A model generated the notes under the pieces. It was not told where the DNA came from and made no database searches. It saw only the letters and a list, made by a program, of their open reading frames with translations. A program made the translations under genes and the position numbers. A stretch of DNA of 64,000 bases, from positions 124,001 to 188,000 of the forward strand of contig NZ_BBZJ01000016.1 of NCBI RefSeq assembly GCF_001417775.1. The letters run 5' to 3'. Origin of the DNA: Streptomyces sp. TP-A0356. Its GTDB lineage: Bacteria; Actinomycetota; Actinomycetes; Streptomycetales; Streptomycetaceae. Shown piece after piece: positions 34,137 to 41,949 of the stretch; position 1 is the first letter of the stretch, and each line of letters starts with the position of its first letter.

Positions 34137-35369
34137 CTACTCGGTGACCTGGTCAGGGGTGACGACGTCGGTGATGCCACGGGCCGCGAGATGGTCCTGG
34201 TCGTCGGCGCGGCTCGCGAGAACGGTGGTGGGCCGGGCCCCGTCGGCGGTCAGCCGGGCGAAGGCCTCGAAGACGGGGCCGCCGGGGGCGCAGACGGAGC
34301 GGCCGGCCGTGGTGTCGACGACCAGCGCGGTGGTGCGGGGGGCGGGCTGGTACGGCCGCCGTTCCCCGATGAACCGGGCGAGGGTCCGGGCGGCGTCCTT
34401 GGGCCGCCGGTCGTTGCTGAACAGCCCGAGCGCGTATTCGAGTTCGGGGAAGTCGGCGAGGTCCCGGCTGACGTCGTGGGAGCACCACCAGGTGACGCCC
34501 CAGACGTCCGTGCAGTCCAGGGCATGGGCGACGGTCGCCTCGGTGAAGGCGGCCGCGTGCTCGGCGGGGATCAGGGGGGCGGGGGCACCGACCTCCTGGA
34601 GCCAGACCGGGCGGTGCGGGTCGTCCGCCCAGGCCTTGGACAGTTCGATGAGGTACGCGGCGTGGTGCTCGGTGGCGGTGCCGGTGCGGCCGTGGCGCTG
34701 GGCGGTGCCGTTGAACACCCAGGAGTGCACCGCGGTGACGTCCCCCAGGCGGGCCGAGTGCTCGGGCGTGAAGGGCTGGTCGTTCTGGAACCAGGCGGCG
34801 TCGTAAGAGGCGTGCAGATGCAGCTTGCCGGGAGCGCCCTCGGCGCAGGCGGCGAGCAGCCGGGCGAGCCACCGCTCGGCCTGTCCCGATGTGATGCGGT
34901 CGGGATCCGGATGCGGCCCGGCGGCGAACTGGTTGACCTCGTTGCCGATGGTCATGCCGATGAAGTTCGGCCGGTCGGCGAGGGCGGCGGCAAGGGTGCG
35001 CAGGTACTCGGCCTCCCCCTCGACGACCTCCGGATCGGTGAAGATGTTGCGCCGGTGCCAGGTCCGCGTCCACGCGGGCAGGAAGTCGAAGCTCGACAAG
35101 TGCCCTTGAAGGCCGTCCACGTTGACGTCGAGGCCCCGCTCGGCCGCCGCGTCGGCGAGCGCGACGAGCTGCTCCACCGCGCGTGGGCGGATCAGTGTGC
35201 GGTTGGGCTGGAAGTACGGCCACAGCGGGAAGACCCGGATGTGGTCGAGGCCCAGTACGGCGATCGAGTCGAGGTCGGCGCGTACGGAGTCGAGGTCGAA
35301 GTCGAGCCAGTGGTGGAACCACCCCTCACTCGGGGTGTAGTTGACGCCGAAGCGCACGTCAGAAGGCAT
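34137..35369 (-). CDS. Cytoplasmic GH5-family glycosidase, probable beta-mannosidase (GH5_18-like)
   Basis: A 410-residue TIM-barrel glycosidase without a signal peptide. It begins RFGVNYTPSEGWFHHW; the GH5 acid/base lies in TIGNEVNQF (Glu144) and the nucleophile in WLQEVGAP (Glu259). Length, lack of export and company of GH85, GH38, an ABC importer and LacI match bifidobacterial N-glycan loci, where a GH5_18 enzyme splits Man-beta-1,4-GlcNAc. The subfamily call is inference. ATG 35369 follows AGGAAC; the frame upstream is unlike the family. Confidence 0.8.
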   Translation of the reverse strand: MPSDVRFGVNYTPSEGWFHHWLDFDLDSVRADLDSIAVLGLDHIRVFPLWPYFQPNRTLIRPRAVEQLVALADAAAERGLDVNVDGLQGHLSSFDFLPAWTRTWHRRNIFTDPEVVEGEAEYLRTLAAALADRPNFIGMTIGNEVNQFAAGPHPDPDRITSGQAERWLARLLAACAEGAPGKLHLHASYDAAWFQNDQPFTPEHSARLGDVTAVHSWVFNGTAQRHGRTGTATEHHAAYLIELSKAWADDPHRPVWLQEVGAPAPLIPAEHAAAFTEATVAHALDCTDVWGVTWWCSHDVSRDLADFPELEYALGLFSNDRRPKDAARTLARFIGERRPYQPAPRTTALVVDTTAGRSVCAPGGPVFEAFARLTADGARPTTVLASRADDQDHLAARGITDVVTPDQVTE

Positions 35370-35415
35370 ACGGGGTTCCTTTGCGTTCCTTCGAACGGTG
35401 GTGCACGTGCGGAGG

Positions 35416-36321
35416 TCAGCCCTTGACGGCACCCTCACCGACACCGCGGAAGAAGTACCGCTGGAGGCAGGCGAAGAGGGCGATGAGCGGCGCCACGGCG
35501 ATGATCGTGCCCGCGGCGACGAGGCGTTCGTCATTGGCGAAGGTGCCGTGCAGATAGTTGAGTCCGATGGTCAGGGTGAACCTGGACGGGTCGCTCAGCA
35601 CGAGCAGCGGCCACAGGAAGTCGTCCCAGGCGCCCATGAACGCGAAGATCGCGACGACGGCGAGGGTGCCCTTCACCGACGGCAGCGCGATCCTGAGGAA
35701 CCGCTGCCAGGCGTTTGCCCCGTCGACGAAGGCGGCATCCTCGATCTCCTGCGGCACATTGAGGAAGGCGTTACGCATGAGCAGCACGTTCATCGCGCCG
35801 ATGCTGCCCGGCAGGACCACGCCGATCAGTGTGTTGTTGAGGCCGAGCTCCCGCATGGTCGTGAACTGGGCGATGATGATGCCCTCGACGGGGACCAGCA
35901 TCGCCAGGATGAAGACGAGGGTCGCCACCCGGCGGCCCCGGTAGCGGAGCCGTGCGAGCGCATAGCCCGCGAGCGCGGAGCCGACGCAGTTCGTCACGAC
36001 GCTGGCGCCCGCGACCTTCAGCGAGTTGGACGCGTAGTCCCAGACGGGGATGGTGTCCGCCACGCGCGCGTAGTTGTGAAGCGTGGGACGGCTGGGCAGG
36101 AACTTCGGGGGTGAGCTGAAGATGCCCTCGGTAGGGCCCTTGAGCGAGGTGGACAGCTGCCAGAGGAACGGGCCGACGGTCAGCGTCAGCACCGCGAGCA
36201 ACAGGACGTAGCGCAGGACGAGTTCCCACCCGCGGACGCGGCGGCCGTGCTCGTCGGTCACCCGGGGTTCCCGTACGGCGGCCGGCGGCGGGGCGGGACG
36301 CGTCTTCTCGACGACGCTCAT
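35416..36321 (-). CDS. Carbohydrate ABC transporter permease (MalG/CUT1 type)
   Basis: A 301-residue inner permease with six helices and the CUT1 coupling motif (EDAAFVDGANAWQRFLRIALP). It pairs with the permease encoded just upstream (ATGA overlap). No ATPase gene lies in the locus, so a shared multi-sugar ATPase such as MsiK, known from Streptomyces, probably drives it. Confidence 0.93.
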   Translation of the reverse strand: MSVVEKTRPAPPPAAVREPRVTDEHGRRVRGWELVLRYVLLLAVLTLTVGPFLWQLSTSLKGPTEGIFSSPPKFLPSRPTLHNYARVADTIPVWDYASNSLKVAGASVVTNCVGSALAGYALARLRYRGRRVATLVFILAMLVPVEGIIIAQFTTMRELGLNNTLIGVVLPGSIGAMNVLLMRNAFLNVPQEIEDAAFVDGANAWQRFLRIALPSVKGTLAVVAIFAFMGAWDDFLWPLLVLSDPSRFTLTIGLNYLHGTFANDERLVAAGTIIAVAPLIALFACLQRYFFRGVGEGAVKG

Positions 36322-37211
36322 GTGTCCTGCCTCCGATCCGCGCGCAGGACGACCAGCATCAGCGCGACGGTGACGACGAAGACGACGACCGAGAGGGCGG
36401 AGGCGTAGCCGACACGGCCCGTGAGTCCGGTGCCGGTGCGCTGGACCAGCATGACGAGGGTGGTGTCCTCGCCCGCGGGACCGCCCGACGGACCGGCCAT
36501 CAGGTACACCTCGGAGAACACCTTGAAGGCGGCGACCGAGGAGAGCGCGGCGACCAGCACCATGGTGGAGCGGACAGCGGGCACGGTGACCGTGAGGAAG
36601 CGGCGTACGGGGCCCGCGCCGTCCACGGCCGCGGCCTCGTGCAGCTCGTGCGGCACGTCGGCGAGCGCGGCGAGATAGATGATCATGTAGTAGCCGAGGC
36701 CCTTCCAGACCGTGACGGCCATGGCGCTCAGCAGGAGCATCCACTGGTCGCTGAGGAAGCCGACCCGGCCCACGCCGACGGTCTCCAGCAGGGAGTTCAC
36801 CAGACCGCGCTCGTCCAGCAGCCACACCCAGATCAGGCCCACCACGACGATGGAGGCGACCACCGGGGTGTAGAAGGCCGCGCGGAAGAACGCGATGCCC
36901 GGGATGTTCTTCTGCACCAGCAGGGCGAGCAGCAGCGGCAGGACGACGAGCGCGGGGACGACCCCGACGACGTAGAGCGCGCTGTTGCGCAGGCCGGTCC
37001 AGAACATGTCGTCGTGCAGCAGCTCGCGGAAGTTGGCGAGGCCGACGAAGTGGCCCGGGATCAGGGTACGGCGGTCGGTGAAGGCGTTGACCAAGGTGGA
37101 GACGAACGGATAGAGGACGAAGGCGCCGGTGACCAGCAGCCCCGGTGCGGCGAACAGCCATGGGCTGGTAGGAAGTTGACGCCGCACCCGGGACACAGCG
37201 GTACTCGCCAT
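36318..37211 (-). CDS. Carbohydrate ABC transporter permease (MalF/CUT1 type)
   Basis: A 297-residue permease with six helices. Typical phrases are SPWLFAAPGLLVTGAFVLYPF near the start and the coupling loop LHEAAAVDGAGPVRRFLTVTVP. Its stop overlaps the MalG-like start by four bases. It lies 6 bp after the binding-protein stop. Confidence 0.93.
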   Translation of the reverse strand: MASTAVSRVRRQLPTSPWLFAAPGLLVTGAFVLYPFVSTLVNAFTDRRTLIPGHFVGLANFRELLHDDMFWTGLRNSALYVVGVVPALVVLPLLLALLVQKNIPGIAFFRAAFYTPVVASIVVVGLIWVWLLDERGLVNSLLETVGVGRVGFLSDQWMLLLSAMAVTVWKGLGYYMIIYLAALADVPHELHEAAAVDGAGPVRRFLTVTVPAVRSTMVLVAALSSVAAFKVFSEVYLMAGPSGGPAGEDTTLVMLVQRTGTGLTGRVGYASALSVVVFVVTVALMLVVLRADRRQDT

Positions 37212-37217
37212 GACGGC

Positions 37218-38510
37218 TCAGCCCTGCTGCTGGAGGAGCCGGTTGCAGGCCGTGACAGCGTTGTCGAGCGCCGCCTTGGGGCTCTCCTTGCCCTGCAGCG
37301 CCTTGGCGACCTCGTTGCGCAGCGCGGTCTTCATCTGGTCGCTGAAGAGTACGGGCGTGTAGTTCACCGCGTTCTTCAGGGACTCGGCGGCGGCGATCCG
37401 TACCCGGGTCTCGTCCGTGCCGTCCTCCTTGGTGAAGTACGGGTCGTCGAGCGAGCCGGCGGTGCTCGGGAAGATCGCCACCTTCTTCGCGAACGACATC
37501 TGGTTCTGTGCGTCGGTCACGTAGTGCGCGAAGGCCACCGCGGCGGGCGTGTGCCTGGTGCGGGAGTTGACCATCACGCCCATCACGTACATGTTGACGT
37601 GGCCGGTGCTGGTGATCTGGTCCGTGATCCCGATGTTCTTGTAGAGGTTGGGCGCCTGCTTCTTGAAGTTGCCGAGGTCCAGCGCGCTGCCCGGGTTCAT
37701 GGCGACGGCCTCGGTGAGGAACTTCTTGCCGGAGGACTCGGGGGTGGCGGTCAGGGCCTGTGGGTCGAGCGCCTTGGCGTCGTACAGCTCCTTGTACCTG
37801 GCAAGGAGTTCGACGCCCTTGGCGTCGTTGAAGGCGAAGGCGGTGCCCTGTGTGTTCATCAGCCCGACGCCGTAGCGGCCGAAGTCCTCGATGGTGGGCA
37901 CGTTGGCGAGCGTCGCGACCCTGCCGTTGCTCTTCCTCGCCATCAGCAGCGCGTCGTCGAAGAGTTCGGCATATGTCCTCGGGGGCTTGTTCGGATCGAG
38001 TCCGGCTGCCGTGAACAGGCTCCTGTTGTAGAACAACGGGCCGGTGTTCAGGTACCAGGGGAAGGCATATGTGCCGGTCATGCCCGGTATCCGATGGCTC
38101 GCCCAGGCGCCGTCCAGGTACTCCGGGCGGTAGGTGGCCCCAGCCTTGTCGAGATCGAGGGCGAGCCCCGCCTTCGCGAGCGGTGCGACCAGGTCGGGCG
38201 AGATGTTGACGACGTCGGGCAGGGTACCGCCGGCCGCGTCCGCGCTGATCTTGTCGGCGTAGCCCTCGGCGGGCTGGTCGATCCACTTCACATGGGTGCC
38301 CGGGTACTTCTTCTCGAAGCCGGCGATGAGGCCGTCGAAGTACGGCGTGAAGTTGGCGCGCAGGTTCCAGGTCTGGAAGGTGATGTCGCCTTCGACCTTG
38401 CCGGAGGCGTCCGACGAACCGCCGCCGTCGTTCGAGGAGCCGCAGGCGCTCAACGGCAGGACGACGGCGGCGACGGCGGCGACGGCGAGTGCTCTGCGGG
38501 GTGTGGACAC
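37218..38510 (-). CDS. Extracellular carbohydrate-binding lipoprotein (family 1, CUT1)
   Basis: A 430-residue solute-binding protein with a Sec signal and lipobox (LPLSACGSS). Family phrases include GDITFQTWNLRANFTPYFDGLIAGFEKKYPGTHVKW (split over the first strand and helix), VNISPDLVAPLAKAGLALDLD and YAFPWYLNTGPLFYNRSLF. It would bind the released glycan outside the membrane. GTG 38510 is chosen after an AGGGAG site. It is the first gene of the glycan operon and is divergent from the LacI gene. Confidence 0.9.
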   Translation of the reverse strand: MSTPRRALAVAAVAAVVLPLSACGSSNDGGGSSDASGKVEGDITFQTWNLRANFTPYFDGLIAGFEKKYPGTHVKWIDQPAEGYADKISADAAGGTLPDVVNISPDLVAPLAKAGLALDLDKAGATYRPEYLDGAWASHRIPGMTGTYAFPWYLNTGPLFYNRSLFTAAGLDPNKPPRTYAELFDDALLMARKSNGRVATLANVPTIEDFGRYGVGLMNTQGTAFAFNDAKGVELLARYKELYDAKALDPQALTATPESSGKKFLTEAVAMNPGSALDLGNFKKQAPNLYKNIGITDQITSTGHVNMYVMGVMVNSRTRHTPAAVAFAHYVTDAQNQMSFAKKVAIFPSTAGSLDDPYFTKEDGTDETRVRIAAAESLKNAVNYTPVLFSDQMKTALRNEVAKALQGKESPKAALDNAVTACNRLLQQQG

Positions 38511-38661
38511 GGTGACACGGCTCCCTTGCGGCGTCGGCGGCGAGTGACGCCAGCGACCCTGCCCGGCGTGTTCGTGGAAAGTCAATGCATTCGCGGCAGC
38601 TAAAGAAATCCGCGCATCATTAGTGCAGTTCAGGAGCTCATGGACGGGAACTTGTCAGCCA

Positions 38662-38704
38662 TGACTAATGCGCTTTAGGGTGTTGCGCTCAAGCGCATTA
38701 GTCA
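38662..38704. promoter_or_regulatory. Large inverted-repeat operator between binding-protein and LacI genes
   Basis: TGACTAATGCGCTT (38662-38675) is the exact reverse complement of AAGCGCATTAGTCA (38691-38704), with a 15-bp spacer. A smaller palindrome TGCGCT-CA-AGCGCA (38684-38697) overlaps the right arm. A partial copy (GCGCATCATTAG, 38612-38623) lies nearer the transporter start. LacI proteins bind such palindromes as dimers or paired dimers, so the divergent LacI regulator is the likely ligand. Confidence 0.72.
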
Positions 38705-38742
38705 GGTGGATCAATCCTCACCGTGGAGAAATGGGGAGCAAC

Positions 38743-39789
38743 GTGCCAGCCAAGCGGTCCCCCGCCCGCCGGCCGACGATGAGGGACATCGCGCGGCGCG
38801 CGGGAGTCTCCGAGAGCGCCGTCTCCTTCGCGCTGAACGGGCGGCCAGGCGTCTCCGAGGTCACCCGTGACCGGGTGCGCCGTGTGGCCGAGCAGCTGGG
38901 CTGGCGGCCGAGCACGGCGGCGCGCCAGCTCTCCGGCGAGGGCGCGGCCACGGTCGGCCTGGTGGTGGCGCGGCCGGCGGACACACTGGGCGTCGACTCG
39001 TTCTTCCTGCAGCTGATCTCCGGCATCCAGGAAGTGCTGGCGGATCGTCATCTGGGCCTGCTGTTCCAGGTGGTCGAGGACGTGGACGCCGAGTGCGCGG
39101 TCTACCGGCGCTGGTGGGCCGAGCACCGGGTCGACGGTGTCCTGGTGGTGGACCCGCGCACGGACGATCCGCGCCCCGGCCTGCTCGACGAACTGGGCCT
39201 GCCCGCCGTGGTCATCGGCGGTGTGCCCGACGCGCGCCATCCCGGTCTGTCCACGGTCTGGGCGGACGACGCGGGCGCGATGGCCGCGGTCGTCGACCAG
39301 CTGTACGCGCTGGGCCACCGCAGGATCGTGCACATCGCGGGCCTGCCGGGCCTCGCGCACACGGAGCGCCGCGTCCGCACGCTGCGCGCCGAGGCCGAAC
39401 GGCGGGGCCTCTCCGAGGTGCGGTCGGTGACCACGGACTACTCGGACGCGGAGGGCGCCGCCGTCACGCGCCGCGTCCTGGCGCGGGGCACTCCCCCGAC
39501 CGCGCTGGTCTACGACAACGACGTGATGGCCCTCGCCGGGGTCGCCGCCGCCACGGAACTGGGCTTCTCGGTCCCGTCCGACGTGTCGGTGGTCGCCTGG
39601 GAGGACTCGGCGCTGTGCCGCATGGTCAAGCCGTGGCTGTCCGCGCTCTCCCGCGACACGGTGGAGTTCGGCCGCACCGCGGCACAGGAACTGACCGCCC
39701 TGCTGGACGGCGGACCCACCCGCACGGTGCAGGTACCGGTGCCCCGGCTCATCGAGCGGGAGAGCACCGGGGTGGTGAGAAGCGCGTAG
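38743..39789 (+). CDS. LacI-family transcriptional regulator of the glycan locus
   Basis: A 348-residue LacI repressor. The N-terminal helix-turn-helix and hinge (TMRDIARRAGVSESAVSFALNGRPGVSEVTRDRV, read in two pieces) are followed by a periplasmic-binding-type sensor with VDGVLVVDPR, LGHRRIVHIAG and PSDVSVVAWED. It should repress the divergent transporter-glycosidase operon until a sugar binds. GTG 38743 follows GGGGAG; ATG 38731 is nearly as good. Confidence 0.9.
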   Translation: MPAKRSPARRPTMRDIARRAGVSESAVSFALNGRPGVSEVTRDRVRRVAEQLGWRPSTAARQLSGEGAATVGLVVARPADTLGVDSFFLQLISGIQEVLADRHLGLLFQVVEDVDAECAVYRRWWAEHRVDGVLVVDPRTDDPRPGLLDELGLPAVVIGGVPDARHPGLSTVWADDAGAMAAVVDQLYALGHRRIVHIAGLPGLAHTERRVRTLRAEAERRGLSEVRSVTTDYSDAEGAAVTRRVLARGTPPTALVYDNDVMALAGVAAATELGFSVPSDVSVVAWEDSALCRMVKPWLSALSRDTVEFGRTAAQELTALLDGGPTRTVQVPVPRLIERESTGVVRSA

Positions 39790-39949
39790 ACGGCGCGCCC
39801 GCCCGCCGGTGACGGCCGCGGGGCTCCGGTGACGCCGGTGACAGAGGGCCGTCAGGCTCTCGACGCGGCGGCGTCCGCAGGGCACAGTGCTCCTCGTACT
39901 CGCCAGTACGTCCACGCCTCGACATGCCGAGCACCGACAGGGAGCGCCC

Positions 39950-41293
39950 GTGACCAGCTGGGTCGGCCGGACCGCCGCAGAGATCGCCACAGCCGTACGC
40001 GAGAAGCGGGCCACGCCGCGCGAGGTGGTGGCCGAGCACCTCGCGCGGATCGACCGGCTCGACGGCCGCTTCGGCGCGTTCCGCCGGGTACGCGGGGACG
40101 CGGCGCTCGCCGAGGCCGACGCGGTCGGGGACCGCGCGGACCTGTCCGAACTCCCCCTCGCCGGCGTGCCCGTGGCGGTCAAGGACAATCTGGCCGTGCG
40201 CGGCGAGTCGGTCCGCAACGGCTCGGCCGCGACCCCTGACACACCCGTCGGCCAGGACCACGTCACGGTGGCCCGGCTGCGGGCGGCGGGCGCGGTCGTC
40301 GTAGGCCTGACGAACGTGCCGGAGCTGTGCGTCTTCGGCACCACGGAGGGCGTGCACGGGATCGCCCGCAACCCGTGGGACACCACCCGCACGGCGGGCG
40401 GCTCCTCCGGCGGCAGCGCGGCGGCGGTGGCCGCCGGCCTGGTGCCGATCGCGCTCGGCAACGACGGGATGGGCTCACTGCGCATCCCGGCGGCCAACTG
40501 CGGGCTGGTGACCATCAAGCCGGGTCACGGTACGGTTCCGGCGGGCATCGGCAACGGCGACTGGTTCGGCATGTCCGAGAACGGCCCGCTGGCGACGACG
40601 GTCGAGGACGCACGGCTGATGTTCGAAGTCCTGGCGGACGAGCGGGAGAAGCATGCCTCGCCGCCCGCCACGCGCAGGATCGCCCTCTCATTGCGCAGCC
40701 CCCTGCTCGGCGTGCGCGTGAGCCGCCCGTACGCCGACGCCGCCCGTGCGGCGGCCACGCTGCTCACCGGGGCCGGTCACGACGTACGTCCGGCCGAACC
40801 GCCCTATCCCTGGTGGCTGGGCACGACTTCGCTGGCGCACTGGACCGCGGGTACGGCGGTCGACGCCGAGGGCCTCGACCCGCGGCGGCTGGCCCGGCGC
40901 ACCCGGGTCCATGCGGCGGTGGGCCGCCGGTTCGTGCGGAGCGTCCGTTCCGGTGACCGCCGCGCGCAGTTGCGCCGCCGCCTCGAGCCGTTCTTCGCCG
41001 CACACGACGTGCTGCTCACGCCCGCTCTCGCGCGCCGAGGCCCGGCCGCCGCACCCTGGCACGAGCGGGGCTGGCTGCGCAATCTGCTCGCGAACACCAC
41101 CTACTCCCCCATGACGCCGCCGTGGAACCTCACGGGCTGGCCGGCGATGTCGATCCCGTTCGGGGCGCTCCCGAACGGTGCGCCCTGCGCCGTCCAACTG
41201 GTCGGACGGCCGGGTTCGGAGCACGAACTGCTGGATGTGGCCGGGCAGTTGGAGGCGCTGGAACCTTGGCGGCGCACCGCTCCCGTGGGCTAG
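39950..41293 (+). CDS. Amidase (amidase-signature family)
   Basis: A 447-residue amidase-signature hydrolase. The Lys/cis-Ser/Ser triad is readable: Lys78 (VAVKDN), Ser in GGSSGGSAAA (152/153) and Ser176 in GNDGMGSLRIPAANCG, where the usual D-T/G-G-G-S is D-G-M-G-S. It hydrolyses an unknown amide in the cytoplasm. GTG 39950 follows AGGGAG; upstream codons look non-coding. Confidence 0.9.
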   Translation: MTSWVGRTAAEIATAVREKRATPREVVAEHLARIDRLDGRFGAFRRVRGDAALAEADAVGDRADLSELPLAGVPVAVKDNLAVRGESVRNGSAATPDTPVGQDHVTVARLRAAGAVVVGLTNVPELCVFGTTEGVHGIARNPWDTTRTAGGSSGGSAAAVAAGLVPIALGNDGMGSLRIPAANCGLVTIKPGHGTVPAGIGNGDWFGMSENGPLATTVEDARLMFEVLADEREKHASPPATRRIALSLRSPLLGVRVSRPYADAARAAATLLTGAGHDVRPAEPPYPWWLGTTSLAHWTAGTAVDAEGLDPRRLARRTRVHAAVGRRFVRSVRSGDRRAQLRRRLEPFFAAHDVLLTPALARRGPAAAPWHERGWLRNLLANTTYSPMTPPWNLTGWPAMSIPFGALPNGAPCAVQLVGRPGSEHELLDVAGQLEALEPWRRTAPVG

Positions 41294-41330
41294 GAGCCGT
41301 CCGAGACCGCCCGCAGGACGCGGGGGCGTG

Positions 41331-41750
41331 CTACCTGTTGGACTTCGCCACGCTGATGTCACCGAGCGCCGATTCCGGGTCGCGTTCCATGGCCAGGTCG
41401 CCCAGCGAGACGATGCCGACCGGCCGGCCGTCCTCGACGACCGGGACGCGGCGGACGGCGTGCTCGCGCATCAACCGCACCACCCGGCCGACCTCGTCCT
41501 CGGGGCTGACGGTGACCAGATCGTCGCTGCACGCGCTGACGACCGTGGTCTCATCGGGGTCGGCACCCTGGGCGAGCGCCCGCACCACGAGGTCGCGGTC
41601 GCTGACCAGCCCGCGCAGCTGTTCTCCCTCCGTGACGAGGACGGCTCCGATGTTCTCGTCGCGCATCACCCGCGCCACCGCGGTCACCGACGTCCGCGGT
41701 TCCACCGTGACGGGTGCGGCGGTCATGATGTCGCGTACGTGCTGGGTCAT
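41331..41750 (-). CDS. Paired CBS-domain protein
   Basis: A 139-residue protein of two CBS motifs and little else. The repeats show VARVMRDENIGAVLVTEGEQLRGLVSDRDL and VVRLMREHAVRRVPVVEDGRPVGIVSLGDLA, split by a linker. Such proteins bind adenosine nucleotides and act as energy or stress sensors; the target is unknown. It is divergent from the sugar transporter, with a 12-bp palindrome in between. Confidence 0.9.
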   Translation of the reverse strand: MTQHVRDIMTAAPVTVEPRTSVTAVARVMRDENIGAVLVTEGEQLRGLVSDRDLVVRALAQGADPDETTVVSACSDDLVTVSPEDEVGRVVRLMREHAVRRVPVVEDGRPVGIVSLGDLAMERDPESALGDISVAKSNR

Positions 41751-41812
41751 CTCATGTCCCTTTCGCGTAGGTCTCGCGTATGCCGGCGGTGCCGGTCACC
41801 GCGCTCGCGCGC

Positions 41813-41824
41813 TCGGGTACCCGA
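41813..41824. promoter_or_regulatory. 12-bp palindrome between CBS and MFS genes
   Basis: TCGGGTACCCGA is a perfect palindrome in the 199-bp divergent gap, 63 bp from the CBS start and 126 bp from the transporter start. It includes GGGTAC on both strands, but I find no properly spaced -35 for sigma B, so an operator is the likelier reading. Confidence 0.35.
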
Positions 41825-41949
41825 CGAACCCTGCCTGTCACGTCGCCGTCCGCGGGCGCTCACCGGCCGGGGTCACGACGGCGGGACGGCCACGGCCGAA
41901 CCCGCGAGCCGGGCGTTTGGCCTCCGCGAGCCGGGTACTCGGCGGTGTT

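Noticed and set aside
41815..41822. GGGTACCC as sigma-B promoters in both directions
   Set aside because: Neither strand has GNNT at the required spacing.
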